Below are positions 54,733 through 62,817 of a stretch of 64,000 bases of DNA, in pieces. The DNA comes from an uncultured Eubacteriales bacterium. Lineage in GTDB: Bacteria > Bacillota > Clostridia > Oscillospirales > Acutalibacteraceae. Positions within the stretch are counted from its first letter, which is position 1. Every line of letters begins with the position of its first letter. Location of the stretch: the NCBI GenBank assembly GCA_900540085.1, contig UQEU01000003.1, positions 1 to 64,000 on the forward strand. Reading direction: 5' to 3'. Under the pieces are notes generated by a model that saw only the letters and a program-made list of their open reading frames with translations, was not told where the DNA came from and ran no database searches. Both the position numbers and the translations under genes were made by a program.

Positions 54733-56517
54733 ATGTTGTACCCAAAAATCGGTATAAGACCTGTTATTGACGGCAGATGGGGCGGAGTTCGTGAAAGCCT
54801 TGAAAATCAAACAACAGGCATGGCAAAGGCAGCGGCAGAACTCATTGAAAACACACTGAAATATCCTGACGGAACACCTGTTCAGTGCGTAATCAGCGAT
54901 ACTACAATCGGAGGCGGTGCAGAAGCCGCAAAATGTGCAAGACAATTTTCAGTAGAAAATGTTGTTGCTACTTTAACCGTTACGCCTTGCTGGTGCTACG
55001 GTTCAGAAACATTTGATATGGACCCGCAGACAATCAAAGCCGTTTGGGGATTTAACGGCACCGAAAGACCGGGGGCTGTTTACTTGGCGGCTGTTATGGC
55101 TGCTTATGCACAAAAAGGACTTCCTGCATTTTCAATCTACGGAAAAAATGTTCAGGATATGAATGATACAAGTATTCCCGAAGATGTTGCAGAAAAGATT
55201 TTGAAATTTGCCAAAGCATCAGTTGCAGTAGGCTGGATGAAAAACAAAGCCTATGTAAATATCGGCGGAGTTGCTATGGGTATCGCAGGCAGTTACTGTA
55301 ATGCCGATATGTTCCAAAAATATTTCGGAATACGTGCAGAATGGGTTGATATGACCGAAATTTTACGCAGAATTAAACTTGATATTTTTGATAAAGACGA
55401 ATATGAAAAAGCGTATAAATGGGTTAAAGAAAGCTGTAAAGAAGGATTTGACCTAAATGCAGGAAAAGACTTTCCTGAAATTATCAAGCGTTCAAAAGTT
55501 GTAAACCCCGACGATGATTGGGAATTCATAGTTAAAATGACAATCATCATCCGCGACATTCTATACGGAAACAGTAAGTTGGACGAACTCGGATGGCACG
55601 AAGAAGCTCTCGGCAAAAATGCAATAGCAGGAGGTTTTCAAGGTCAAAGAAACTGGACAGACTGGTTGCCAAACGCAGACTTTACAGAGTCAATTATGGC
55701 CTCTACTTTCGATTGGAACGGCACAAAAGCTCCTACTCCTTTTGCAACTGAAAACGACACATTAAACGGTGTTGCAATGATGCTCGGAACACTCGTTTCA
55801 GGCTCTGCTCCGTGTTTCCACGATGTTCGTACATATTGGAGCCCCGAAGCCTGTGAAAGAGTTACAGGAATAAAACCTGACGGTGTTGCAAAAGACGGAT
55901 TTATCCACCTTATCAACTCGGGTGCAACGGCACTTGACGGCAGCGGTGCTTCTAAAGATACAGACGGAAACGGTTGTATGAAACCGTTTTGGGAAATGAC
56001 AAACGATGATATTAAAGCATGTCTTAATGCAACGGATTGGTGCAGAGCAAACTATGAATATTTCCGTGGCGGCGGTTTTTCAAGTCATTTCCGTTGCAAT
56101 GCCGAAATGCCTGTTACAATGCTTCGTGTAAATGTTATTGACGGCATCGGCCCTGTTCTTCAAATTGCAGAAGGCTACACCGCAAAACTTCCGGATGAAA
56201 TACACAACACCATCGACAAGCGTACAGACCCGTCTTGGCCGACAACATGGTTTGTTCCTGTATTGACAGGAGATGGTGCTTTCAAAGATGTTTACAGCGT
56301 AATGGCTAATTGGGGTGCAAATCACGGTGTAACTGTTTACGGTCATGTGGGTGCAGACCTAATCACATTGGCTTCAATGCTTCGCATTCCTGTAAATATG
56401 CACAATGTTGATAATGATAAAATCTTCAGACCTCACGCTTGGTCAGCTTTCGGAACAGAAGACGCTCAGTCGGCAGACTATCGTGCTTGTGCAACATACG
56501 GTCCTATCTATAAATAA
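54733..56517 (+). CDS. fucI: L-fucose isomerase
   Basis: FucI converts L-fucose to L-fuculose. The 594-residue length matches the E. coli enzyme. Conserved parts include [20 protein letters not shown], a [18 protein letters not shown] segment, the [14 protein letters not shown] region, [22 protein letters not shown] and the C-terminal [26 protein letters not shown] (written in part). It needs Mn2+ and works as a hexamer (family knowledge). It is the last gene of the fuc operon, with GGAGGAAAAACT at its start and a terminator downstream. Confidence 0.96.
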   Translation: MLYPKIGIRPVIDGRWGGVRESLENQTTGMAKAAAELIENTLKYPDGTPVQCVISDTTIGGGAEAAKCARQFSVENVVATLTVTPCWCYGSETFDMDPQTIKAVWGFNGTERPGAVYLAAVMAAYAQKGLPAFSIYGKNVQDMNDTSIPEDVAEKILKFAKASVAVGWMKNKAYVNIGGVAMGIAGSYCNADMFQKYFGIRAEWVDMTEILRRIKLDIFDKDEYEKAYKWVKESCKEGFDLNAGKDFPEIIKRSKVVNPDDDWEFIVKMTIIIRDILYGNSKLDELGWHEEALGKNAIAGGFQGQRNWTDWLPNADFTESIMASTFDWNGTKAPTPFATENDTLNGVAMMLGTLVSGSAPCFHDVRTYWSPEACERVTGIKPDGVAKDGFIHLINSGATALDGSGASKDTDGNGCMKPFWEMTNDDIKACLNATDWCRANYEYFRGGGFSSHFRCNAEMPVTMLRVNVIDGIGPVLQIAEGYTAKLPDEIHNTIDKRTDPSWPTTWFVPVLTGDGAFKDVYSVMANWGANHGVTVYGHVGADLITLASMLRIPVNMHNVDNDKIFRPHAWSAFGTEDAQSADYRACATYGPIYK

Positions 56518-56567
56518 AATAATTTTGATTACATTAAAATCAATAAAAATCAGCAAATATTTTAATA

Positions 56568-56602
56568 AAACCGAGTGGCTGAAAAGTCGCTCGGTTTATT
56601 TT
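56568..56602 (+). terminator. Terminator of the fuc operon
   Basis: An 8-bp stem (56568-56575 with 56590-56597) with a T-rich tail (TTTATTTTTTC), about 50 bases after the fucI stop. Confidence 0.75.
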
Positions 56603-56681
56603 TTCAATTAAGTTTTATTTATTTTTAAATAAATGTTGACAGAGAACTTTTTTTGTGATACTATATTTCAGCAAAGTAAAT

Positions 56682-56755
56682 AGCGGTATAGTGTAACGGT
56701 AACACTCCGGACTCTGACTCCGTCATTTAAGGTTCGAATCCTTATACCGCTGCCA
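56682..56755 (+). tRNA. tRNA-Gln (anticodon CTG)
   Basis: The 74-nt sequence has a perfect 7-bp acceptor stem (AGCGGTA with TACCGCT), discriminator G and an encoded CCA, a GTGT/ACAC D-stem, an anticodon loop CTCTGAC with anticodon CTG, and a T-arm with GGTTCGAATCC. The outermost anticodon-stem pair is a mismatch. A partial copy of its 3' half occurs at 58785. Confidence 0.93.
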
Positions 56756-56761
56756 AAAAAG

Positions 56762-56930
56762 AAACAAGTGCCAAACGGTGCTTGTTTTTTTCTTTGTAAA
56801 AAGGATTCGAAGAATCTTTCAGCCGAGCAATGCGAAGCATTGCGAACGCCAAGGTTTTGCATACACAGTATGCAGGTTCTTATGCCACTGAAAAAAGACT
56901 TGAAATCAAATGATTTCAAGCCTTTTTTTA
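56762..56930 (+). repeat. Chain of five perfect hairpins after tRNA-Gln
   Basis: Directly after the tRNA are a terminator-like stem (about 56762-56787) and four further hairpins: 56801-56819 (loop GAA), 56827-56843 (7-bp stem, loop GAA), 56859-56873 (6-bp stem, loop ACA) and 56899-56920 (10-bp stem, loop AA) ending in a T-run. No protein gene overlaps them credibly. They could be a small structured RNA made by read-through from the tRNA, or nested terminators. The last hairpin has a near copy at 58820-58855. Confidence 0.6.
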
Positions 56931-57122
56931 TCTTTCCTAATTGAATGTATATGTAATTGGCATCTCTCATCATCTTAACATCTTCAGCATTGTTTTTCAG
57001 CATTATGCATAAAAATTGCGATATTTGTTGATATATTATACACATTATGCTAAGATGATATTGCTAGAACCCATAAACAAAAATATATAAAAAAACACAA
57101 TGACATCATAAGGGTGATAAAA

Positions 57123-58721
57123 ATGAAAACTTTACTGAAAAACGCAAAAATATATGATGGTTCCGGTTCTGATGCATTTGAGGGCGATATTCTTGTCGAA
57201 AATGACAAAATTGCTAAGGTTTGCGAAAAAATCGAGACAGAATGTGACAGGGTAATAGATTTAAACGGCAAATCTATTGCACCCGGTTTTATTGATGCAC
57301 ACTCACACAATGACTGGTTTGCAATTAAGAATAATCCACTACCCTATTTTGAGCCATTTATTAGGCAAGGCTTAACCACATTTGTTTCGGGTAACTGTGG
57401 AATTTCCACCATTGGATTTGAAAAAGATTGCAAGCACATCGACAAAATGGGAGGCGGATTGTTTTTCTTTAATGACACAACAGGCAAATACGGAACTGTT
57501 CAAGAATATTTCAATTCAATAGACAACAATTCCCCCTGCAATATTGTTGAACTTGTAGGTCATTGTTCTGCAAGAGCGGCCATAACAGGATATGAAAACA
57601 GAAAACTTACACCAAGCGAAGAACAACAAATGCTTGCTATTATTGAAAAAGCCTTGCAACAAGGTGCAGCAGGCGTTTCACTTGGTCTTATGTATGAGCC
57701 GGGACTTTATGCTGATACTGACGAGTTAAAAAAGATTGTTGAACTTTGCATTAAATACAACAAGCCATTAACCGTTCACCCAAGAGCAAATTCTGCCGTA
57801 TCAATGTCGTATCCCGAACTTTTTGGCAGATCTCATCTTTTGCGTGCTGTTGATGAACTTGTAACCATTTCAAAGGACACAAATCTTAAACTTCAGTATT
57901 CTCATGCTATTTTTGTCGGCAAAACATCGTTTAAAGACAAGGATGAATTTGTTCAAATTATCAACAAACTTCGCAACGAAGGTGTTGATGCAAAATTTGA
58001 TATTTATGACGAATGCCTCGGTGTATCTGTTATTACTGTTATACTTCCTTCATGGTATCAAGGTATGTCGCAAGAGGAAAGAAAGAAGCCATTTAATAAG
58101 CTAAAATTATCACTTCTTATCAAAGCTACAAGCCTGCTTCTTGGCTTTGGATTTAACGATATTGAGATTGCATACATAGGCAAAGGATATGAAAAATACG
58201 AAGGAAAAACAATTCACCAAATTGCAAAAGAAGAAGGAATGAAAGATCTTGATGCATACCTTATGCTTTGCGAAAAAAGTAACTTTCAAGGCAGAGTTAA
58301 TATGGGACCATACTCAACACCTGAAATCATCAAAGAATTTGAACATAACAAAAACTGTCTTTATATGACTGACGCATGGGTTGAAGAACACGGTATCCAA
58401 AACCCTGCAATTTATGACTGTTTTCCTAAATTCCTTCGTGATTCTCTCAACGGTACAGGCGACACATTGCCAAACACAATTAATCGTATGACAGGTGCAA
58501 CTGCAGACAGATTTATGATTAAAAACAGAGGATATATTAAAGAGGGATATTATGCTGATTTAACTGTTTTTGATGAAAACAAAATTAAAAATGCCGTTCC
58601 TGACCAAACCCGTTCTTTCGGTATTGAAAAGGTATTTATTAACGGCAATCTTGTGCTTGACGACGGAAACATAAACAGTGAACTACTTAAAACATCCGGT
58701 AAGGCCATACCTATCAAGTAA
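57123..58721 (+). CDS. D-aminoacylase/N-acyl-D-amino-acid deacylase-like amidohydrolase
   Basis: A 532-residue amidohydrolase. It starts LLKNAKIYDGSGSDAFEGDILV, then has the metal ligands in APGFIDAHSHND, the ISTIGFEKDC cysteine loop region and a LQYSHAIFVGKTSF motif with a conserved His. A C-terminal strand (GYIKEGYYADLTVFDENKI) closes the small beta domain. The family removes acyl groups from D-amino acids or hydrolyses dihydropyrimidine-like rings; the exact substrate is unknown. The start at 57123 follows AAGGGTGAT. It lies between tRNA-Gln and a degenerate tRNA-Gln copy, so it may have been acquired by integration at the tRNA. Confidence 0.87.
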   Translation: MKTLLKNAKIYDGSGSDAFEGDILVENDKIAKVCEKIETECDRVIDLNGKSIAPGFIDAHSHNDWFAIKNNPLPYFEPFIRQGLTTFVSGNCGISTIGFEKDCKHIDKMGGGLFFFNDTTGKYGTVQEYFNSIDNNSPCNIVELVGHCSARAAITGYENRKLTPSEEQQMLAIIEKALQQGAAGVSLGLMYEPGLYADTDELKKIVELCIKYNKPLTVHPRANSAVSMSYPELFGRSHLLRAVDELVTISKDTNLKLQYSHAIFVGKTSFKDKDEFVQIINKLRNEGVDAKFDIYDECLGVSVITVILPSWYQGMSQEERKKPFNKLKLSLLIKATSLLLGFGFNDIEIAYIGKGYEKYEGKTIHQIAKEEGMKDLDAYLMLCEKSNFQGRVNMGPYSTPEIIKEFEHNKNCLYMTDAWVEEHGIQNPAIYDCFPKFLRDSLNGTGDTLPNTINRMTGATADRFMIKNRGYIKEGYYADLTVFDENKIKNAVPDQTRSFGIEKVFINGNLVLDDGNINSELLKTSGKAIPIK

Positions 58722-58784
58722 TTAAGCAGATAAATATCAATAAAAAATTCAAATTCTAAAAAGCAACATAAAAAAATTGCTAAT

Positions 58785-58820
58785 CTCTGACACCGTCATT
58801 TAACCTTATATATCTCTGCA
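58785..58820 (+). repeat. Degenerate duplication of the tRNA-Gln 3' half
   Basis: Positions 58785-58803 match 56712-56730 (anticodon arm through variable region) at 18 of 19 bases. The match continues, with a nine-base loss of the T-loop, through CCTTATA and the CTGC-AAAAAGG after the acceptor end. It cannot fold into a tRNA. It resembles the att duplication left when an element integrates into a tRNA gene, or an old tandem tRNA copy. Confidence 0.72.
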
Positions 58821-58856
58821 AAAAGGCTTGAAATCATTTGATTTCAAGCCTTTTTA
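58820..58856 (+). terminator. Hairpin terminator after the amidohydrolase, copy of the one at 56899
   Basis: A 17-bp perfect stem (58820-58836 with 58839-58855) with a two-base loop and a T-run. The stem and about 25 bases beyond it (AATTGAATTTATATGTAAT) match the sequence after the hairpin at 56899-56920. Confidence 0.8.
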
Positions 58857-59026
58857 TAATTGAATTTATATGTAATATTCTTTATTTCAAACAATATATA
58901 TGATATATGCAAAAACTCATCAAACGATTTACTAATTTGCAATAAATTTCACACACAAAAAGTCTTACAAACCTTGAATACAGTCAACTTTTCGTCGTAA
59001 TATTGTTGCCCTTGTTTTAAAAAAAA

Positions 59027-59047
59027 CGTCGATTTATATAATTGACG
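59027..59047 (+). promoter_or_regulatory. Imperfect palindrome over the crp/fnr-family promoter
   Basis: CGTC-x-ATT and AAT-x-GACG arms flank a five-base centre. The right arm contains the -35 box TTGACG at 59042. This is a candidate operator for autoregulation of the downstream regulator (inference). Confidence 0.45.
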
Positions 59048-59070
59048 ATTATCACAAAAAAATGTATACT
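59042..59070 (+). promoter_or_regulatory. Promoter of the Crp/Fnr-family regulator
   Basis: TTGACG (59042-59047), a 17-base spacer and TATACT (59065-59070). The transcript would start about 20 bases before the gene's ATG, after a short AAGGAGACAG leader. Confidence 0.8.
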
Positions 59071-59095
59071 GTACTAAGACAAGGAGACAGATACA

Positions 59096-59746
59096 ATGGA
59101 TTTTGAAAATTATTTTCCCGTATGGAATAAATTGAGCAAATCACAACAAGACCTTATTTTAAATAGTTTAATTACCCGAAAAGTCAAAAAAGGTACTATC
59201 ATTCATAACGGTGCTTTAGACTGCACCGGTCTGTTACTGGTTAAACTCGGACAACTTCGGGCTTATATTCTTTCAGACGAAGGAAGAGAGATTACCATTT
59301 ACCGTCTGTTTGATATGGATATGTGTCTTTTCTCTGCCTCCTGTATGATGCGCTCCGTTGAATTTGAAATAACTGTCAAAGCCGAAAAGGACAGCGAACT
59401 TTGGATTATTCCGACAGAAGTTTATAAAAGTATTATGAATGAATCCACTTCTTTAGCAAACTACACCAACGAGTTAATGGCTACACGTTTTTCAGATGTC
59501 ATGTGGCTGATTGAACAAATTATGTGGAAAAGTCTGGATAAGCGTGTTGCTTCGTTTCTTTTAGAAGAAACATCTATTGAAGGTACAAACGAACTGAATA
59601 TTACTCATGAAATCATTGCAAACCACCTTGGTTCGCATCGTGAGGTTATTACTCGTATGCTCCGTTACTTTCAGGAAGAAGGTCTTGTTAAACTATCCCG
59701 TGGTAAAGTAACAATCATAGACGAGAAAAGACTCAAATCACTTTAA
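59096..59746 (+). CDS. Crp/Fnr-family transcriptional regulator
   Basis: A 216-residue regulator with an N-terminal cyclic-nucleotide-binding-type beta barrel (residues about 25-115) and a C-terminal winged helix. The latter has ITHEIIANHLGSHREVITRML as the helix-turn-helix. The N-terminus lacks the Cys cluster that binds iron-sulphur in FNR; cysteines stand only at LDCTG and in CLFSASCM, so it may sense thiol or redox state in another way. The trx-rhodanese-Cdr operon, convergent to it, is a likely target (inference). Confidence 0.9.
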   Translation: MDFENYFPVWNKLSKSQQDLILNSLITRKVKKGTIIHNGALDCTGLLLVKLGQLRAYILSDEGREITIYRLFDMDMCLFSASCMMRSVEFEITVKAEKDSELWIIPTEVYKSIMNESTSLANYTNELMATRFSDVMWLIEQIMWKSLDKRVASFLLEETSIEGTNELNITHEIIANHLGSHREVITRMLRYFQEEGLVKLSRGKVTIIDEKRLKSL

Positions 59747-59779
59747 AAAACATATACCACAGAAAAAGGAAAAACAATT

Positions 59780-59821
59780 ATGAAACATTATCTTAATACC
59801 TCAGTTAAAAACTTTTGCTGA
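59780..59821 (+). CDS. 13-residue frame after the Crp/Fnr gene
   Basis: An AAGGA ribosome-binding site precedes an ATG that encodes MKHYLNTSVKNFC, then TGA. It lies about 30 bases after the regulator stop and just before a strong terminator. It may be a true leader-like or regulatory micropeptide, or the start of a gene deleted by a past event. There is no way to confirm it from the sequence. Confidence 0.3.
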   Translation: MKHYLNTSVKNFC

Positions 59822-59831
59822 ATGATTTTCA

Positions 59832-59871
59832 AAAAGTCCCCTTACTGTCAAATGATAAGAGGACTTTTTTT
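59832..59871. terminator. Bidirectional terminator
   Basis: A stem of about 11 bp with one mismatch (about 59833-59843 with 59855-59866) ends in a run of T residues on the plus strand and A residues on the left side. It separates the converging Crp/Fnr and CoA-disulfide reductase units. Confidence 0.75.
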
Positions 59872-59910
59872 ACACGAAAGATATAAAAATATGACAATAA
59901 ACAATAATTT

Positions 59911-61602
59911 TTATTTATCCATTCCGCATGCATAAGCTCTTGTAATCAGCTCACGCTCATTTACTACTGAATCATAAAATCGAAATCCACCTGAAAAATT
60001 GTAGGTCTCAAATCCATTACCTTCAAGAATACGACTTGCAATATAGCTGCGTAAACCACTTTGACATATCAAATATACAGGCTTATTCTTCTCAATTTCT
60101 TCAAGCCTTTCCCGAAGTTCATCCACAGAAATATTCTTAAATCCATCAATATGACCACTGTTAAATTCTTCTGATGTTCTTACATCCAACATAGTAACAT
60201 TTTCATTATTGAAAATAGTATCTATATCTTTTATATGCCACTGCTTCAATAAACCTTTTTCTATATTATCAACCATAAATCCCACCATATTAACAGGATC
60301 TTTAGCCGAAGAGTACGGCGGTGCATAAGCAAGGTCTAAATCTTTCAACTGTGTCGCTTTCATACCTGTATGAATGGCTGTTGCAAGCACATCAATTCGT
60401 TTATCAACACCATCGTAACCAATAATCTGAGCACCAAGCAAGCGATATGTTTTCTTTTCAAAAACCACTTTTACAGTCATCACTTTACCGTTCGGATAAT
60501 AACCTGCGTGACTCATAGGTGAAAGAATTACAGTATCTGCATTTAATCCTGCCTCACGGGCATAATTCTCATTAATACCCGTAGTAGCTGCAGTCATATC
60601 AAAAATTTTTATTACAGAACTTCCTTGACTGCCCAAATAACGACTGTCGCCACCACATATATTATCAGCAATTATTCTGCCCTGTTTATTTGCAGGACCT
60701 GCCAAAGAAATCAACATATCATTACCTGTAACATAATGTTTTACCTGAACTGCATCACCCGCAGCATATATGTCGGGTACCGATGTTTCCATTCTATCAT
60801 TAACTGCAATACTGCCTTTAATGCCAAGTTTTAAACCTGCTTTCTTTGCTAAAGCAGTATCCGGAATGACACCGATTGCTAAAACCACCATATCTGCATG
60901 TATAGAGGGACTGTTTTTCAAGAGTACATCTACGCCGCCATGCTTTTCTTCAAATCCATCCACAGTATAACCCAATTTCAATTTTATTCCATGTTTTCTC
61001 ATCTTACTGTGAATTATAGATGCCATATCAAAATCAAACGGTGTCATTAGTTGTTTAGAAGACTGTACTATTGTTACATCCATGCCGAGTTCACGCAGAT
61101 TTTCTGCCATCTCGAGTCCAATAAAACCTCCACCTGCCAATACGACAGATTTAGGGTGATTCTTATTGATATATTCCTTTATTCTAAATGTATCTTCCAC
61201 AGTACGCAGTGTAAAAAGTTTATCAATACCTATTCTTGACATTCGAGGTTGAGCAGGCTTTGCACCGGGAGAAAGAACCAACTTATCATAATTTTCTTGA
61301 AAAACTTCACCGCTTTTCAAATTCATAACAGAAACCTTTTTGATTTCAGGGTGTATATCAACAACTTCATGATGAACTTTTACATCAACACAAAAGCGAG
61401 AATTAAATCCTTCAGGAGTCTGTAAGGTTAATTCTTCTGAATCGGTAATCGCATCACCGATATAGTAAGGCAGTCCGCAATTTGCATAGGAAATATATCC
61501 CGAACGCTCAAATATAATAATTTTTGCGTGTTCATCCAATCGTCGTATTCTTGCTGCGGTTGTAGCTCCGCCTGCCACACCGCCTACGATTACAATTTTC
61601 AT
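59911..61602 (-). CDS. CoA-disulfide reductase-like flavoprotein with C-terminal rhodanese domain
   Basis: A 563-residue pyridine nucleotide-disulfide oxidoreductase. The FAD site is IVIVGGVAGGATTAARIRRLD, the single redox cysteine is Cys42 in SYANCGLPYYIG, and the NAD site is VVLAGGGFIGLEMAENL. The C-terminal 100 residues form a rhodanese domain with an active Cys in LICQSGLRS. The layout is that of CoA-disulfide reductase/polysulfide or persulfide reductases (CoADR-Rhd), which handle sulphane sulphur and coenzyme A disulfide. The start at 61602 follows GGTGG. It is the third gene of the trxA-rhodanese operon. Confidence 0.92.
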   Translation of the reverse strand: MKIVIVGGVAGGATTAARIRRLDEHAKIIIFERSGYISYANCGLPYYIGDAITDSEELTLQTPEGFNSRFCVDVKVHHEVVDIHPEIKKVSVMNLKSGEVFQENYDKLVLSPGAKPAQPRMSRIGIDKLFTLRTVEDTFRIKEYINKNHPKSVVLAGGGFIGLEMAENLRELGMDVTIVQSSKQLMTPFDFDMASIIHSKMRKHGIKLKLGYTVDGFEEKHGGVDVLLKNSPSIHADMVVLAIGVIPDTALAKKAGLKLGIKGSIAVNDRMETSVPDIYAAGDAVQVKHYVTGNDMLISLAGPANKQGRIIADNICGGDSRYLGSQGSSVIKIFDMTAATTGINENYAREAGLNADTVILSPMSHAGYYPNGKVMTVKVVFEKKTYRLLGAQIIGYDGVDKRIDVLATAIHTGMKATQLKDLDLAYAPPYSSAKDPVNMVGFMVDNIEKGLLKQWHIKDIDTIFNNENVTMLDVRTSEEFNSGHIDGFKNISVDELRERLEEIEKNKPVYLICQSGLRSYIASRILEGNGFETYNFSGGFRFYDSVVNERELITRAYACGMDK

Positions 61603-61603
61603 C

Positions 61604-61924
61604 TTATCTATCCACCTTTCCCGAATATGAAGCAATACCACCGATATTATTTACATTTGTATATCCCATATTTCGCAACATACCGATTGCTTGACGGCTG
61701 CGAGTTCCAGAATAGCAATATACAAATAATGGAATGTCTTTATTTTTTACTATCTCAGTTACTTTTCCAAGTTGTTGCAAAGATACATTTTTACTTTCGG
61801 GAATATGACTTTCACGGTACTCTTGAGGAGTGCGAACATCAAGTAAAACAGCATTAGAAGTAACTTTATATTCTTCTAATCCTTTATTGATATTTAACGG
61901 TTTAAAAAAATCAAAGAAACTCAT
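61604..61924 (-). CDS. Single-domain rhodanese-like sulfurtransferase
   Basis: A 106-residue sulfurtransferase domain: VLLDVRTPQEYRESHIPES and the active-site loop YCYSGTRSRQA (Cys70), ending GMLRNMGYTNVNNIGGI. It would carry persulfide sulphur. It lies between trxA and the reductase-rhodanese fusion, one base before the latter's start, so the three work as a unit for sulphur or thiol redox. Confidence 0.9.
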   Translation of the reverse strand: MSFFDFFKPLNINKGLEEYKVTSNAVLLDVRTPQEYRESHIPESKNVSLQQLGKVTEIVKNKDIPLFVYCYSGTRSRQAIGMLRNMGYTNVNNIGGIASYSGKVDR

Positions 61925-61936
61925 AGATATACCTCA

Positions 61937-62242
61937 TTAAAGCATCTCAAGAATTGCATTTTTCGGTCTTGCCCCCGACATCTGCTGAACTATCTTTCCG
62001 TTCTTTATAAGCACTATAGTCGGAATACTCACAATTCCAAACATACTTGCCAATTCAGGTTGTTCATCTACATTTACCTTTCCCACTTTAATATCTGAGC
62101 GTTCATTGGCAATCTCTTCTACGATGGGAACCATCATACGACAAGGTCCGCACCATGAAGCCCAAAAGTCCAAAAGAACAGGTTTATCAGAATTGATTAC
62201 TTCGTTTTGAAAATTATTTTTATTAATGTTAATAACAGACAT
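61937..62242 (-). CDS. trxA: Thioredoxin
   Basis: A 101-residue thioredoxin with the active site WASWCGPCRMMVPI (Cys31, Cys34), the buried Asp in VLLDFWASW, the cis-proline in GIVSIPTIVLI and a C-terminal GARPKNAILEML. GGAGGACTTTAAA precedes the ATG. It heads the operon with two rhodanese/reductase genes. Confidence 0.95.
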   Translation of the reverse strand: MSVININKNNFQNEVINSDKPVLLDFWASWCGPCRMMVPIVEEIANERSDIKVGKVNVDEQPELASMFGIVSIPTIVLIKNGKIVQQMSGARPKNAILEML

Positions 62243-62272
62243 TTTAAAGTCCTCCTTGTTTTTTGTGACTTT

Positions 62273-62313
62273 ATTATAACCAAAAAATAATTTTTATTCC
62301 GTGATGACATCAC
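62273..62313 (-). promoter_or_regulatory. Promoter and palindromic operator of the trxA operon
   Basis: On the minus strand TATAAT lies at 62278-62273, with no good -35 box. A perfect odd palindrome, GTGATG-x-CATCAC, lies at 62301-62313. If transcription starts about seven bases after the -10 box, the palindrome is centred near -41, the class II activator position typical of Crp/Fnr proteins. Confidence 0.6.
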
Positions 62314-62410
62314 CAAGTCATTCTTATGTCAATTCAAAAAAGTCAGTATGACCGTAAACCAAAATAGATAGTGATGAGATTATGAAAGATATTACCAACT
62401 TAAATGGTAT

Positions 62411-62803
62411 ATGAGTTAACAATTTCAAGAACAAATCAAAGAGTTATATAATATTGCAAAATCTGTTGCAATTCCAAAAACAATTAACGAGCAACTGCGT
62501 TCAGGCGGTGTAGGTGCTGCCGTATTAACCAAGAAAGGTAATATCTATACAGGAGTTTGTATTGATACAGATTGTTCACTTGGTATGTGTGCAGAAAGAA
62601 ATGCATTATCAACAATGGTTACTAACGGTGAGTTTGATATTGATATGGTTATTGCCGTAAGCAAAAACGGTAAAGTTTTGTCACCTTGTGGTGCTTGCCG
62701 TGAATTTATGCAGCATTTTAATAACTCAAAACATATAAGAATAATCGTAGATAATGACGGAACAATTGTTAGACTCAAGGAATTAATGCCGTTTTCTTAT
62801 TAA
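62411..62803 (+). pseudogene. Cytidine deaminase-like gene with a stop at codon 3
   Basis: A frame of 131 codons has an intact cytidine/blasticidin deaminase domain: GGVGAAVLTKKGNIYTGVCID, the zinc site MCAERNA with the catalytic Glu and LSPCGACREFM with two Cys ligands, ending RLKELMPFSY. The first ATG (62411) is followed by AGT and then TAA. No standard start codon occurs between that TAA and an internal ATG at 62585, which would start inside the zinc site. So the protein cannot be made whole from this sequence unless the stop is read through. RBS is weak. Confidence 0.75.
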
Positions 62804-62817
62804 GTTAGGAGAAAGTT

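Noticed and set aside
56668..57045. Minus-strand open frame of 125 codons across tRNA-Gln and the hairpin chain
   Set aside because: It reads through the tRNA and several perfect hairpins and has no good ribosome-binding site, so it is an artefact of structured RNA sequence.
62585..62803. A complete 72-residue deaminase starting at the internal ATG
   Set aside because: It would begin inside the zinc-binding motif and lose the first third of the fold; the upstream frame clearly encodes the missing part.
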